From the NCBI GenBank assembly GCA_019753155.1, contig JAIELG010000016.1, positions 124,001-188,000 of the forward strand: a stretch of 64,000 nt of DNA, read 5' to 3'. The stretch is from Burkholderiales bacterium (GTDB lineage Bacteria; Pseudomonadota; Gammaproteobacteria; Burkholderiales; JABEVD01). Positions within the stretch are counted from its first letter, which is position 1; every line of letters begins with the position of its first letter. A program made the translations under genes and the position numbers. Below, one piece after another: positions 17,096 through 28,376 of the stretch. The notes beneath the pieces are model-generated. The model worked only from the letters and a program-made list of their open reading frames with translations. It was not told the DNA's origin and did no database searches.

Positions 17096-17885
17096 GAGAC
17101 ATAGTTTAGCCTTAATTCTTGCCCTGATGCTAGCAGGCTGCGGACTTTTGCCGGAATACAAAGAGGAGTCGGTCGATGCCTGGTCGGTAAGCCGGCTTTA
17201 CGAAGAAGCGAAAGCTGAAATCGACAGCGGGAACTATGAAAAGGCCACGGAATATCTGGAGAAACTGGAGGCGCGTTTTCCCTATGGCAAATATGCGCAG
17301 CAGGCCCAGCTCGAACTCGCCTATGTCTATTACAAGAATAGCGATGCCGCTTCGGCGATAGCGGCAGCGGATCGCTACATCAAGTTCCACCCGAACAGTT
17401 CCGGGGTCGATTATGCATATTACTTGAAGGGCCTTGCCAATTTTATCGGCGAAACCGGGATTATTTCATCGCTTGTCGGCAAGGACGTGAGCGAACGCGA
17501 TCCGAAGCCCGGGATCGATTCCTTTGAAGCGTTCAAGGCGCTCGTGACGCGCTTCCCGGACAGCAAATATGCGCCCGATGCGCGGCTGCGCATGCAATAT
17601 CTCGCGAACGCGCTTGCCATGCACGAGATTCATGTCGCGGAATATTATTACAGACGGGGCGTCTACGTTGCTGCAATCAACCGGGCGCAGAAGGTGCTCG
17701 AAGAGTTTCCCAAAACCCCCGCCACGGAAAGAGCCCTTGTCGTCATGGCGCATTCCTACGACAAGCTTGGAATGGATGGCCTGCGCGACGATGCGAAGCG
17801 GGTGCTCGACAAAACCTATCCGCAGTGGAATGAGCCGGATGCAGCCTCGAAGGAAAAAACACCCTGGTGGCAGATCTGGAAGTAA
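17094..17885 (+). CDS. bamD: Outer membrane protein assembly factor BamD
   Basis: Lipoprotein of the BAM complex that folds beta-barrel proteins into the outer membrane. The 263-residue product starts with a lipoprotein signal ending in LMLAGC (Cys16), followed by tetratricopeptide-like repeats that are clear at residues 36-60 and 75-105 (ARFPYGKYAQQAQLELAYVYYK). Length is typical. It is divergent from rluD and ends one base before the convergent pat gene. The rluD-bamD divergent arrangement is common in proteobacteria. Confidence 0.95.
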   Translation: MRHSLALILALMLAGCGLLPEYKEESVDAWSVSRLYEEAKAEIDSGNYEKATEYLEKLEARFPYGKYAQQAQLELAYVYYKNSDAASAIAAADRYIKFHPNSSGVDYAYYLKGLANFIGETGIISSLVGKDVSERDPKPGIDSFEAFKALVTRFPDSKYAPDARLRMQYLANALAMHEIHVAEYYYRRGVYVAAINRAQKVLEEFPKTPATERALVVMAHSYDKLGMDGLRDDAKRVLDKTYPQWNEPDAASKEKTPWWQIWK

Positions 17886-20540
17886 TTACAGGTCTTTTGC
17901 GATCCGTCTGACCGAGAGTTCGGGCGTCGATTTCGAGGAGAATCCGAGCGCCGTCATGAGGTCGAGCATGGGCGTGTTGGCGGACAGCACATCTCCTTCC
18001 ATGCGCTTTACGCCTTTTTCCTTCGCGCTTTCCATGAGGTAGAACATGAGCTTTGCGCCGAGTCCCTTATGCTGCCAGTCGTCGGCTATGACGATCGCAA
18101 ATTCGCAAAGCTCGCCCGTGGCATCCACGATGTAGCGCGCGACACCGACTTCGATTTCCCTTCCCTTTTCGGTCGTCATGGCGATGAAAGCCATTTCCCT
18201 GTCGTAGTCGATCTGGGTGAACCTTGAGAGCATCTGCGGGGTAAGCTCGCTGATCGGGGTAAAAAAGCGCATGTAGCGCGTTTGTTCGGAAAGATTCTTG
18301 ACGAAATTCTGTTCGGCTTCGGCATCCTCCGGGCGGATCGGGCGAATTGTGACGATGGTCCCATCGCTGAGCAGCCATTCCCTCTCCAGTCTCGTGGGAT
18401 AGGGATAGATCGCCATATGTTCATAGGGTTCGCTGCTTGCGGGATAATCTATGATAATGCGCGCATCTACTGCGATTGCACCAATATCATCGATAATCAG
18501 CGGATTGATGTCCATTTCGCGCAGCCATGGAAGTTCGCAGATCATCTCCGAAATTCTGAGCAGCACATGTTCGAGGGCGACTCGATCTATCGGCGGCATC
18601 GCGCGGAATTGTCCCAGCATGGCTGAAATCCTGGTTCTCGAGATCAGGTCTTCGATCAGATGGTGATTGAGGGGGGGGAGCGCCAGGGCGACATCTCCCA
18701 GCGCTTCAACGGAGGTTCCGCCTGCGCCGAAGGAGATGACCGGGCCGAATACGGGGTCCGTCGTGACGCCCACCATTACTTCGCGTCTGTTCGGTCTGCT
18801 CAGCATAGGCTGTATTGAAATGCCCTCTATCCTCGCATCCGGTCTTGCCTTCGTCACGCTTTCCACGATTTCACGGTATGCGTTTGCCACTTCCTTCGCG
18901 TTCGAGATGTTCAGCCTGACGCCTCCTGAATCGGATTTGTGGGAGATATCCGGGGAGTGGATCTTCATTGCCAGGGGAAAGCCGATTTCAACTGCAAGCA
19001 GCAACGCTTCCGAAGGGGTTCTGGCGACGAATGTCTGGGATATGGGGATGCGGAAAGCGGCGAGGAGGGCTTTGGACTCGATTTCGTTGAGGACATGGCG
19101 CTTTTCCGCAAGAGCGGCTTCGATCAGGGTTCTCGCGCCTTCCACGTCAGGGGCGGTCTGTTCCGAGAGGGGGCCGGGAACCTGGAGCAGTAATTGCTGG
19201 TTCCTGTGGTAGTTTGCCAGATAGGAGAATGATTCGACCGCAGTCTCCGGGGATCTGAAGCTGGGCATTTTCTCGAGATCGAAAGCCCTTCTGCTCGATG
19301 CGACGCTCGCTTCACCCATCCAGCACATCAGCATCATTTTTTTCTGCCGCTTGGAAACCTTGATCATTGCATCGGCAACTTTTTCCGGTTCCGTCATCGC
19401 CTGCGGCGTGAGCATGACGAGCACGGTGTCGACGTTTGGGTCTTCCATGCAGATTTCCACGCCTTTTTCGAAGCGCTCTGTTGTGGCATCCCCGATGAGA
19501 TCCACTGGATTGCCGTGAGACCAGTTGTGGGGCAGGATGTCATCGAGTTTGCGTAGAGTTTCATCCGAAAGAGAGGCGAGCGCGATGTTGCAATCGGAAG
19601 CGCTGTCGGCTGCCATGACACCGGGGCCGCCTCCGTTGGTGACGATGGCGAGCCTGTCCCCTTTGGGTCGGTTAGGGGCGGAGAGGATTTTCGCGGCTGC
19701 GAAAAGCTGCGAATAGGTTTTGACCCTGACCGTTCCGGCGCGCCTCAATGCTGCGCTGAACACCGCATCCTTGCCGACTATCGAGCCGGTATGGGTGAGG
19801 GCGGCCTTGGAGCCGATCTCGTTGCGCCCGACTTTGAGCACGAGCACGGGTTTTGTCCTGGCTGCGGCGCGCAGCGCGCTGATGAATCGCCTTGCGGAGC
19901 GTATGCCTTCCACGTAGATCAGGATGCTCGACGTCTCCGGGTCCGCGAGGAGGAAATCGAGTATTTCGCCGAAATCGGTGTCGAGCGCATCTCCCATGGA
20001 AATCACGCTGGAAAATCCCACGTCGGTGGCTTTCGCCCAGTCGAGGATGGCCGTGCAGAGGGCACCGGACTGGGAAACCAGGGCAAGGTTCCCGGGTTTT
20101 GCCGCTGCCTTGCTGAACGTCGCATTGAGTCCTTTGGAGGGCCGCATCACGCCCAGGCAGTTCGGACCGACTATCCTGATTCCCCAGGATTTCGCGCGGG
20201 CGGCGATCTGCTCGGACTGGATGCTGTCCATCCCGGCGGTGATGATGACGACAATGCGCACGCCCTTTTTTCCGCATGAGTCGATCAGTTCCGGAATGCT
20301 TGGGGCCGGCGTGACGATGACGGCCATTTGGACCAGCCCTTCGATCGAATTGATGTCGGGGTAGGCGCGGATTCCCAGGACTTCTTCGCGCTTCGGATTG
20401 ACGGCATACAGGTTGCCCTTGAAATGGCTTTCGATCAGGTTGGAGAGCACCAGTCTTCCGACGGAACCTTCTCTTTCGCTTGCTCCGATCAGTGCAACGG
20501 ACTCGGGGGAGAATAGTGCATCAAGAGAGTGCATGGGCAT
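17886..20540 (-). CDS. Pat/PatZ-type protein lysine acetyltransferase (NDP-forming acyl-CoA synthetase-like plus GNAT)
   Basis: Large GNAT enzyme that in other bacteria acetylates lysines such as that of acetyl-CoA synthetase. In 884 residues it shows an N-terminal CoA-binding domain ([15 protein letters not shown]), succinyl-CoA-ligase-like domains to about 460, an ATP-grasp domain (about 470-690) and a GNAT domain (about 715-884) with [12 protein letters not shown] as the acetyl-CoA loop. The ATG at 20540 has GGAAAGG 9 nt upstream; a second ATG follows 6 bp later. Its first 20 bp overlap the end of copA, so translation is likely coupled. Ligase activity is usually lost in this family; I cannot tell here. 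Confidence 0.88.
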   Translation of the reverse strand: MPMHSLDALFSPESVALIGASEREGSVGRLVLSNLIESHFKGNLYAVNPKREEVLGIRAYPDINSIEGLVQMAVIVTPAPSIPELIDSCGKKGVRIVVIITAGMDSIQSEQIAARAKSWGIRIVGPNCLGVMRPSKGLNATFSKAAAKPGNLALVSQSGALCTAILDWAKATDVGFSSVISMGDALDTDFGEILDFLLADPETSSILIYVEGIRSARRFISALRAAARTKPVLVLKVGRNEIGSKAALTHTGSIVGKDAVFSAALRRAGTVRVKTYSQLFAAAKILSAPNRPKGDRLAIVTNGGGPGVMAADSASDCNIALASLSDETLRKLDDILPHNWSHGNPVDLIGDATTERFEKGVEICMEDPNVDTVLVMLTPQAMTEPEKVADAMIKVSKRQKKMMLMCWMGEASVASSRRAFDLEKMPSFRSPETAVESFSYLANYHRNQQLLLQVPGPLSEQTAPDVEGARTLIEAALAEKRHVLNEIESKALLAAFRIPISQTFVARTPSEALLLAVEIGFPLAMKIHSPDISHKSDSGGVRLNISNAKEVANAYREIVESVTKARPDARIEGISIQPMLSRPNRREVMVGVTTDPVFGPVISFGAGGTSVEALGDVALALPPLNHHLIEDLISRTRISAMLGQFRAMPPIDRVALEHVLLRISEMICELPWLREMDINPLIIDDIGAIAVDARIIIDYPASSEPYEHMAIYPYPTRLEREWLLSDGTIVTIRPIRPEDAEAEQNFVKNLSEQTRYMRFFTPISELTPQMLSRFTQIDYDREMAFIAMTTEKGREIEVGVARYIVDATGELCEFAIVIADDWQHKGLGAKLMFYLMESAKEKGVKRMEGDVLSANTPMLDLMTALGFSSKSTPELSVRRIAKDL

Positions 20541-22887
20541 TGCGGCTAGCCTTTCCGGGTGGTTTCCATTTTCTGAGAAGCAGGGAGTTGCTGACAACCG
20601 AGACAGAACTCATCGCCATTGCGGCTCCGGCGACGACGGGGTTCAACATGCCCAGCGCTGCAAGCGGTATTCCGAGCACATTGTAGACGAATGCGAAGAA
20701 AAGATTTTGACGGATTTTTTTCAATGTCGCGCGGGAGAGCGCAATTGCATCCGCGACGCTTCCGAGATCGTTGCGCATCAGCGTGATGTCGGCTGCTTCG
20801 ATGGCGATGTCGGAACCGGACCCTATGGCGAAGCTCACATCCGATGCGGCAAGCGCGGGCGCATCGTTGATTCCGTCTCCGGCCATGGCGACGATTACGC
20901 CACGTTCTTTCAGCTTCGAAACCTCGATGGCCTTGTTCTGAGGCAGCACTTCAGCCAGGAATCGGTCTATTCCGGCCTGACGGGCAATGAATTTTGCCGT
21001 GGCGGCATTGTCTCCGGTCATCATGACGACTTCCACGCCCATGGCCTTGATGCGCGAAACGGCTTCCTTCGAAGTGGGGCGCAGTCTGTCGGCGATGACG
21101 AAGAGGCCAATCAGGGCGTTCTCGCGCGCGATGCCGACCACGGTCTTGTTTTCCGAATCGACCCCGGTCAGTTCGATGCCTTTTTCCGAAAGCAGGGCAG
21201 GGGAGCCGAGCCAGTATCTGGCGCCATCGATTACCGCAGTCACGCCCCCGCCTGGAATCGCCGAAAATTCGGATGAGTCCCTCGGGGATGCGCCCATGTC
21301 CTTGCCCTTTTCGATGACGGCGGATGCCAGAGGATGCTCAGAACCCTGCTCCAGCGCCATGGCGATGGACATCAGTTCCTGTTCGGGAAGGGAGAAGGCT
21401 TGAACTTCGGTCACGGAAGGCCTGCCTTCGGTGAGCGTTCCGGTTTTGTCGACGACGAGCGTTTTTATTTTTTCCGCATTCTCAAGCGCCTGTGCATTCC
21501 TGACGAGGATGCCGGCCTTTGCTCCCTGGCCGATGCCTACCATGATTGCAGTCGGAGTGGCGAGTCCCAGCGCGCAGGGGCAGGCGATGACGAGGACCGC
21601 TACTGCATTGACGAAGCCTGCAACCGGATTTCCGGAGAGCCACCAGAAGGTGAGCGTGAGCATGGCGATGGACACGACGGCAGGCACGAAAATGCCGGAA
21701 ATCCTGTCCGCGAGGTGCTGTATCGGCGCCTTGGAGCCTTGCGCTTCCTCGACGAGGCGGATGATTGCGGAGAGCCGGGTGTGTTCCCCCACGCTCTGCG
21801 CGCGGCACCTGAGCGAACCTCTATGGTTGAGGGTTGCGGCATAGACTTTGTCGCCCCCGTTTTTTTCCACCGGGATGCTCTCGCCGGTCAGCATGGATTC
21901 ATCGACTGCGGAAACGCCGCCGATCACAATCCCATCCACGGGTATGGTTTCTCCCGCCTTGACGAGGAAAATGTCGTCGATTTCGAGCATTGCGGCGTCC
22001 ATATCCATGATTTCGCCGTTCTTTTCGACATGGGCTGTTTTCGGCTGGAGCTTCACGAGTTCTTCTATCGCGCCCGAGGTTTTAAGCTTGGCTCTCGCTT
22101 CGAGTATTTTTCCCAGGAGGACGAGCGTGATGACTGCGGCTCCCGCTTCGAAATAGACATGCAGAGCGAGATCCGCAAACGTCACGATCGCGCTGAAGAA
22201 ATAGGCGACGCTGGTGCCGAGCGCGACCAGGACATCCATGTTCGCTCCGCCTCCTTTCAGGGAATGATATGCGCCGATATAAAATCGCCTGCCTGCCCAG
22301 AATTGGACCGGCGTTGCAAGGGCAAGCTGGAAAAAGCGTGGAATTTCGAGATGCGCCCCGAGCAGCATGGGGACCATCTGCAGGAGGAGCGGCAAGGTGA
22401 GGATGGCGGAAATCCAAAAAAGCCGGAGTTCCTTCCCGTAGGCGATTTCGCGTTCGATATTGCGCCGATCGGAGCCCGAGATTTCGCAAGCCTGATAGCC
22501 TGCTGTTCTGACTATGTCGATGAGTTTCCCGACCTCGACGGCGCCTTGCGTAAACCTCACCTGCGCTTTCTCGGAGGCGAAATTGACGCTGGCTTCGACT
22601 CCTTCGACCTCGTTCAGTTTTTTTTCTATGGTGGTCGCGCAGTTGGCGCAGTGCATCCCGGAAATCGCAAGGTTTACGGTTTTTTTCGGGACATTGAAGC
22701 CTGTCTTGAGCACGATATCGACGAGATTTCCGGGCGAAACCCTGTTCGGGTCGAACTCTACATACGCTTTTTCGTTTGCGAAATTGACGCTTGCGCTGAC
22801 GCCGTCGGCTTCATTCAGGGCCTTTTCGACCCTTCCCGCGCAATTCACGCAGTGCATGCCTTCTATCGGGATTTCGATTCTTTTCAT
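20521..22887 (-). CDS. copA: Copper-translocating P1B-type ATPase CopA
   Basis: Exports Cu(I) from the cytoplasm across the inner membrane. The 788-residue protein has two heavy-metal domains with GMHCVNC (Cys13, Cys16) and GMHCANC near residue 80, then eight membrane segments. The transport motif CPC is in VIACPCALG, the phosphorylation site in DKTGTLT, and the TGDN and [10 protein letters not shown] motifs are intact. CPC with two N-terminal HMA domains indicates copper. No CueR-type regulator or chaperone gene is next to it. The last 20 bp encode the start of the downstream acetyltransferase. Confidence 0.96.
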   Translation of the reverse strand: MKRIEIPIEGMHCVNCAGRVEKALNEADGVSASVNFANEKAYVEFDPNRVSPGNLVDIVLKTGFNVPKKTVNLAISGMHCANCATTIEKKLNEVEGVEASVNFASEKAQVRFTQGAVEVGKLIDIVRTAGYQACEISGSDRRNIEREIAYGKELRLFWISAILTLPLLLQMVPMLLGAHLEIPRFFQLALATPVQFWAGRRFYIGAYHSLKGGGANMDVLVALGTSVAYFFSAIVTFADLALHVYFEAGAAVITLVLLGKILEARAKLKTSGAIEELVKLQPKTAHVEKNGEIMDMDAAMLEIDDIFLVKAGETIPVDGIVIGGVSAVDESMLTGESIPVEKNGGDKVYAATLNHRGSLRCRAQSVGEHTRLSAIIRLVEEAQGSKAPIQHLADRISGIFVPAVVSIAMLTLTFWWLSGNPVAGFVNAVAVLVIACPCALGLATPTAIMVGIGQGAKAGILVRNAQALENAEKIKTLVVDKTGTLTEGRPSVTEVQAFSLPEQELMSIAMALEQGSEHPLASAVIEKGKDMGASPRDSSEFSAIPGGGVTAVIDGARYWLGSPALLSEKGIELTGVDSENKTVVGIARENALIGLFVIADRLRPTSKEAVSRIKAMGVEVVMMTGDNAATAKFIARQAGIDRFLAEVLPQNKAIEVSKLKERGVIVAMAGDGINDAPALAASDVSFAIGSGSDIAIEAADITLMRNDLGSVADAIALSRATLKKIRQNLFFAFVYNVLGIPLAALGMLNPVVAGAAMAMSSVSVVSNSLLLRKWKPPGKASRNAHALS

Positions 22888-22942
22888 ATTCCGATATTAG
22901 CGCAGACGGCGCATGCTTTCCAAGCATGGTGGAGGGGGCAGT

Positions 22943-23272
22943 TCAGTGGCTCACCGATTTGGAGAAGGCGTTGAGCACAACCACGCCGACAGTGATCAGA
23001 CCTATGCCAACCAGTGCGGCGAGGTCGAGTCCCTGGCGATAGACAGCCCAGCCGATCAGGGATGTCAGGACGACTCCCGCGCCGGACCACACTGCGTAGG
23101 CGATCCCGATCGGGATGGTACGAAGCGTCAGGGACAGGAAGTAGAACGCGGAGCCGTAGCCGATCACGACGATCGCCGAGGGCAGCAGTTGGGTGAACCC
23201 GTTGGACGCTTTCAGTGCGGAGGTTGCTGCTACCTCCGACACGATGGCGATGACAAGATATATCCAGTTCAT
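22943..23272 (-). CDS. Small multidrug resistance (SMR) family transporter
   Basis: Four-helix inner-membrane antiporter of 109 residues, proton-coupled. The essential membrane glutamate is at residue 13 ([11 protein letters not shown]) and the [13 protein letters not shown] motif of helix 3 is present. It could be an EmrE/Qac drug exporter or a Gdx/SugE guanidinium exporter. No guanidine riboswitch sequence is recognisable upstream, though a structured stretch of unknown class lies 105-195 bp ahead. It is 55 bp upstream of copA on the same strand and might share its transcript. Confidence 0.9.
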   Translation of the reverse strand: MNWIYLVIAIVSEVAATSALKASNGFTQLLPSAIVVIGYGSAFYFLSLTLRTIPIGIAYAVWSGAGVVLTSLIGWAVYRQGLDLAALVGIGLITVGVVVLNAFSKSVSH

Positions 23273-23355
23273 GTGCTGTGCCCATGCATCGGAAGAAAAA
23301 GCTGGATGAAAACCGGCAATTTCTGTCGCCCAACAGTACTCTTGGGAACTGCTGA

Positions 23356-23361
23356 TATAAT
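23356..23361 (+). promoter_or_regulatory. TATAAT box preceding the candidate structured RNA
   Basis: A perfect -10 hexamer stands 17 bp upstream of the first stem of the candidate RNA at 23378-23469, with transcription expected near 23368. The -35 region (acagta) is poor. No rightward protein gene follows, which makes an RNA product the simplest reading if the box is used. Confidence 0.3.
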
Positions 23362-23377
23362 CTCCCCGGGTTCAATT

Positions 23378-23469
23378 GCCCCTTGGAGCGAAGGCCGTCC
23401 GCAGGACGGCTGGCTCGGAGAGCGCTGTTCATACCCGCTGCTTGCGGCGGGGTGCTTGATTCAAGGGGC
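23378..23469 (+). ncRNA. Candidate structured RNA, three-way junction, class unknown
   Basis: About 92 nt that fold on paper into a three-way junction. The closing stem is GCCCCTTG with CAAGGGGC (8 bp). Hairpin 1 has GCCGTCC/GGACGGC with a GCA loop, extended by GAGC/GCTC. Hairpin 2 has CCCGCTG/CGGCGGG with a CTTG loop. The stretch is intergenic between the SMR gene and the PEGA lipoprotein. Read rightward it follows a TATAAT; read leftward it would be the leader of the SMR gene. It lacks the SRP RNA GGAAG core and does not match a riboswitch I know. Structure is seen, transcription is not. Confidence 0.35.
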
Positions 23470-23473
23470 TAAG

Positions 23474-23504
23474 ATGTTATCCGATCAGAGATCGTTGATA
23501 ACAT
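23474..23504. terminator. Strong hairpin at the end of the PEGA lipoprotein gene
   Basis: ATGTTATC plus CGATC pair with GATCG plus GATAACAT around an AGA loop, 13 bp with a 2-nt bulge. It covers the last codons of the lipoprotein gene (stop at 23485) and 10 bp beyond. It is placed like a transcription end structure, but no T-run follows, so an intrinsic terminator is doubtful; it may protect the mRNA 3' end. Confidence 0.35.
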
Positions 23505-24027
23505 GCTCCCTGGCTTTTCTTGCTTCGTCGCTTGTAATGAGTCCCTTGTCGAGTAATTCCTTGATATGTTCGAGGCGCTGTTCAACGGTCTCCGAGAGGC
23601 GCGGCGCAGACCGGACTTCCTTGATTTCCCTGACTTCGCTTCCGCTACTTGCAGAGGGTGAAGAGGAGGCGCCGCATTCCAGTTTCGCCTTGAGTCCGAC
23701 ATCGAGAATTTTCGCGTTGACCGACTTGGTGTAATCGGAACAGCCTGCTTTTTTCAATGTCACCTGCCCGTACAGGGATTCCTTGTCCTTGGGATAGGTG
23801 TTGGGGAAAACCGCCCTCTGCCCGAGCTTCAACGGGGTTACTCCGACCTTTTCACCCATTACGTAGACATCCGCGCCTTCCGGGTCTGATTCTATCCTGA
23901 TCGGACTGTCCGAGGAGGACGAAAACATGTGACCGATGTCGCTGCCCACGCTGTCCACAGTGGAACAACCTGCTGCGAGTAAAAGGGGAAAAAGCGCGAG
24001 CGCCTTTCCGGAATGCTTCAAGAACAT
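23485..24027 (-). CDS. Lipoprotein with PEGA and SHOCT domains
   Basis: Envelope lipoprotein of 180 residues with a signal ending in LLLAAGC (Cys21). Residues about 42-75 form a PEGA-like beta domain (IRIESDPEGADVYVMGEKVGVTPLKL), found in surface and cell-wall-binding proteins. A Ser-rich linker (ASSSPSASSGS) leads to a C-terminal SHOCT helix pair (RLEHIKELLDKGLITSDEARKAREHVI), a short motif thought to mediate oligomerisation. The combination suggests a structural role in the envelope; no specific function is known. It ends in a strong hairpin. Confidence 0.8.
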   Translation of the reverse strand: MFLKHSGKALALFPLLLAAGCSTVDSVGSDIGHMFSSSSDSPIRIESDPEGADVYVMGEKVGVTPLKLGQRAVFPNTYPKDKESLYGQVTLKKAGCSDYTKSVNAKILDVGLKAKLECGASSSPSASSGSEVREIKEVRSAPRLSETVEQRLEHIKELLDKGLITSDEARKAREHVINDL

Positions 24028-24082
24028 GACTCCTCCATTGCAGGGCGAAAGCTTGGAGCGTATCGCGAACGGGCCGAAGGAG

Positions 24083-26662
24083 TCAAGTCTTCGCGAAGCT
24101 CATTTTCCCGGCCTGAAAATCCACGGTTATGGTGTCACGGGGAGCGAAGCGCCCTTCCAGAATTGCGCGCGAAAGCGGGTTCTCGATTGCCGATTGGATT
24201 TCGCGCTTTAATGGCCTTGCGCCGTAAACCGGGTCGAATCCGGCTTTTCCGATTTCCAGGAGCGCGGCATCCGTGACCTCGAGTTTCATCTCCATTTTTT
24301 CGAGGCGCGCTGCAAGGCCCGCGAGCTGGATTTTGGCGATCGAAGCGATATTGTTTTCGGAAAGGGCATGGAACACCACGACTTCGTCGATCCGATTGAC
24401 GAATTCCGGCCTGAAGTAGGTTTTTACCTCGGCAAGCACGGCGAGCTTGATCACTGCGTAGTCGTCCCCGGACATCGCCTGGATATTCTGGGAGCCGAGG
24501 TTGGAAGTCATCACGATGACGGTGTTCTTGAAGTCCACGGTTCTGCCCTGACCGTCCGTCATCCTGCCGTCGTCCAGAACCTGAAGCAGCACGTTGAAAA
24601 CATCCGGATGTGCTTTTTCGACTTCGTCGAGCAGGATCACGGAATAGGGTTTCCTTCTCACGAGTTCGGTGAGATAGCCGCCTTCTTCAAAGCCTACATA
24701 GCCGGGCGGGGCGCCGATGAGCCTGGCAACCGAATGTTTTTCCATGAATTCAGACATGTCGATGCGGATCAGGTGATCTTCCGAATCGAAAAGGAATTCC
24801 GCCAGGGTTTTGCACAGTTCCGTTTTTCCGACGCCTGTAGGCCCCAGGAAGAGGAAAGAGCCGTAGGGCCTGTTCGGGTCGGAAAGTCCCGCGCGCGAAC
24901 GCCTGATGGCATCCGCGACGAGCCTGACGGCTTCGTCCTGGCCCACCACGCGCTTGTGCAGATAGTCTTCCATGATCAGCAGTTTTTCGCGCTCGCCCTG
25001 CATCATTCTGGATACGGGGATGCCGGTTGCGCGGGAGACGACTTCGGCGATTTCCTCCGTCCCAACCTGTGTTCTCAAAAGCTTGTTGGGCTGTTGCGCT
25101 TCCCCGGCTTTTTCCGCAGCCTTGAGCTGCGCTTCCAGTTGCGGCAGTTTGCCATATTGCAATTCCGCCACGCGCTCGAGTTTGCCTTCACGCTGGAATT
25201 TGGCGATATCGACCTTCAGTTTATCGATCTCTTCCTTGATGTGCGCGCTCCCCTGAACCTTGGCTTTTTCGGCTTTCCATATTTGTTCGAGGTCGTTGTA
25301 TTCGCGCTCCAGCCGTTCAAGCTCCTCTTCGATGAGCTTGAAGCGCTTTCTGGATGCTTCATCCTTTTCCTTCCTGACCGCTTCGCGTTCGATCTTGAGC
25401 TGGATGACTCGCCTGTCCAGCTTGTCCATGACTTCGGGCTTGGAGTCGATTTCCATCTTGATGCGCGCTGCGGCTTCGTCGATGAGATCAATCGCCTTGT
25501 CCGGAAGAAACCTGTCCGTGATATAGCGATGGGAAAGCTCGGCGGCTGCGACGATGGCAGGGTCGGTGATATCCACCCCATGGTGCAATTCGTACCGCTC
25601 CTGCAATCCTCTCAGGATTGCGATGGTGTCCTCCACCGAGGGTTCATCGACCATGACTTTCTGGAAGCGGCGTTCGAGCGCGGCATCCTTTTCGATGTAT
25701 TTGCGGTATTCGTCAAGAGTGGTGGCGCCGACGCAGTGCAATTCCCCCCTTGCAAGGGAGGGTTTGAGCATGTTTCCGGCATCGATTGCGCCTTCGGCCT
25801 TGCCCGCGCCCACCATGGTATGGAGTTCGTCGATGAAGAGTATGATTTTTCCTTCATCCTGCGCCACTTCCTTGAGCACGGATTTCAGCCTTTCCTCGAA
25901 TTCACCGCGATATTTCGCTCCAGCCAGGAGGGCGGCCATGTCCATGGAAAGAATGCGTTTGTTCTTGAGTGAATCGGGGACTTCCCCATTCACGATGCGC
26001 TGCGCAAGGCCTTCGACGATGGCCGTTTTTCCAACGCCAGGCTCGCCGATGAGTACGGGATTGTTTTTCGTTCTTCTTTGCAGCACTTGGATCGTGCGGC
26101 GGATTTCGTCGTCCCGTCCGATCACGGGGTCGAGCTTGCCGGCCCGCGCCCGCTCAGTGAGGTCGAGCGTATATTTCTTGAGCGCTTCCCGTCCGGATTC
26201 CGCATCTGAGCTGCTGATGTTTTCCCCGCCTCTCAACGCCGAGATCGCATTTTCGAGATTTTCCCTTTTCAGCCCGTGCTGTTTCAGGATCTGGCCGGTC
26301 TCTCCCTTGTCCTGCGTCAGCGCGAGCAGGAAAAGTTCGGATGCGACATATTGGTCGCCGCGCTTTTGCGCTTCCTTTTCCGTCAGATTGAACAGATTGG
26401 CAAGGTCGCGCGAAATGGAGACTTCCCCGCCGTGGCCTTCCACCTTGGGAAGGCGGTCCAGGGCTTTCCTGAGACCATCCTTCAAAGGCTGGATATTGAC
26501 GCCGATGCGGGAAAAGAGGGCAGGGGTCGTGCCGTTCTGCTGTTCGATGAGGGCGAAGAGCAGATGCTGCGGCTCGATGTATGCGTGATCGAATCCGATG
26601 GCGATGCTTTGCGCATCGCTCAGGGCTTCCTGGAACAGCGTCGTGAATTTGTCCAATCGCAT
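24083..26662 (-). CDS. clpB: ATP-dependent disaggregase chaperone ClpB
   Basis: Hexameric AAA+ chaperone that rescues aggregated proteins together with DnaK. The ATG at 26660-26662 starts MRLDKFT, as in E. coli ClpB, with GAGGAG 5 nt upstream; a GTG six bases earlier is the alternative. The 859 residues contain the Clp N domain, Walker A GEPGVGKT, a long coiled-coil middle domain (about 400-525, [20 protein letters not shown]) and the second AAA domain with GPTGVGKT. The M domain and the absence of a ClpP loop separate it from ClpA. A sigma-32-like promoter lies upstream. Confidence 0.97.
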   Translation of the reverse strand: MRLDKFTTLFQEALSDAQSIAIGFDHAYIEPQHLLFALIEQQNGTTPALFSRIGVNIQPLKDGLRKALDRLPKVEGHGGEVSISRDLANLFNLTEKEAQKRGDQYVASELFLLALTQDKGETGQILKQHGLKRENLENAISALRGGENISSSDAESGREALKKYTLDLTERARAGKLDPVIGRDDEIRRTIQVLQRRTKNNPVLIGEPGVGKTAIVEGLAQRIVNGEVPDSLKNKRILSMDMAALLAGAKYRGEFEERLKSVLKEVAQDEGKIILFIDELHTMVGAGKAEGAIDAGNMLKPSLARGELHCVGATTLDEYRKYIEKDAALERRFQKVMVDEPSVEDTIAILRGLQERYELHHGVDITDPAIVAAAELSHRYITDRFLPDKAIDLIDEAAARIKMEIDSKPEVMDKLDRRVIQLKIEREAVRKEKDEASRKRFKLIEEELERLEREYNDLEQIWKAEKAKVQGSAHIKEEIDKLKVDIAKFQREGKLERVAELQYGKLPQLEAQLKAAEKAGEAQQPNKLLRTQVGTEEIAEVVSRATGIPVSRMMQGEREKLLIMEDYLHKRVVGQDEAVRLVADAIRRSRAGLSDPNRPYGSFLFLGPTGVGKTELCKTLAEFLFDSEDHLIRIDMSEFMEKHSVARLIGAPPGYVGFEEGGYLTELVRRKPYSVILLDEVEKAHPDVFNVLLQVLDDGRMTDGQGRTVDFKNTVIVMTSNLGSQNIQAMSGDDYAVIKLAVLAEVKTYFRPEFVNRIDEVVVFHALSENNIASIAKIQLAGLAARLEKMEMKLEVTDAALLEIGKAGFDPVYGARPLKREIQSAIENPLSRAILEGRFAPRDTITVDFQAGKMSFAKT

Positions 26663-26692
26663 GATCACTCCTCAGTCTGTTGTATGTCATCC

Positions 26693-26720
26693 ATATGAGG
26701 ATGCATTCAGGAATTTCAAC
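26693..26720 (-). promoter_or_regulatory. Sigma-32-type heat-shock promoter of clpB
   Basis: On the minus strand GTTGAAA (26720-26714) is followed after 13 bp by CCTCATAT (26700-26693). The heat-shock consensus is CTTGAAA, 11-16 bp, CCCCATNT, so only two positions differ. Transcription would start near 26685, leaving a short leader of about 23 nt before clpB. Known ClpB regulation by sigma-32 supports the call. Confidence 0.65.
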
Positions 26721-26890
26721 TGCCGCCGCCTGCCCGGAATTCCCGCCTTTCGGGGGTTGCGGTTTAAATATTAGAAGATTATTATATAGCCATTAATGAG
26801 TTTGTCCGTAAGCGCGGTCATGCAGATTGCCTGTCCTATAATGGATGAGAGATTTGCTCTGGCATACCCTATTTATTATTTAAATTTTAA

Positions 26891-28177
<1,287 letters not shown>

Positions 28178-28208
28178 GCTGCCGTTTAGTCCTGTAACGA
28201 GAACGGAA

Positions 28209-28364
28209 ATGGAAAGGTACTGGCGCGAAATCGCCTTGGTGCTTGCCGTCAAGGCGCTCGTCCTTGCCCTCGTCTGGTATGCGTGGTTTTCGAGTCCAGA
28301 GGACAAGAGCCTGAGTGATGCCGGGGTCGCAGCCCGAATGCTTTCCCCCAATCCCAAATTTTGA
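28209..28364 (+). CDS. cydP: Cytochrome bd oxidase putative small subunit CydP
   Basis: Small membrane protein of 51 residues with one hydrophobic helix (EIALVLAVKALVLALVWYAWF) and a polar tail ending SPNPKF. Small proteins of this pattern directly upstream of cydA are annotated as CydP in betaproteobacteria. The stop is 12 bp before the cydA start. The ribosome binding site is weak (a GGA just ahead of the ATG). Role in assembly or stability of the oxidase is by analogy. Confidence 0.7.
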   Translation: MERYWREIALVLAVKALVLALVWYAWFSSPEDKSLSDAGVAARMLSPNPKF

Positions 28365-28376
28365 AGGAATCCAATC

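Noticed and set aside
23368-23469. SRP 4.5S RNA or 6S RNA
   Set aside because: Size fits SRP RNA but the invariant GGAAG/AGCAG core is absent, and it forms two side hairpins rather than one long rod.
24368-25972. 534-residue rightward frame opposite clpB
   Set aside because: Antisense to conserved ClpB coding sequence; phenylalanine- and histidine-rich with no motif.
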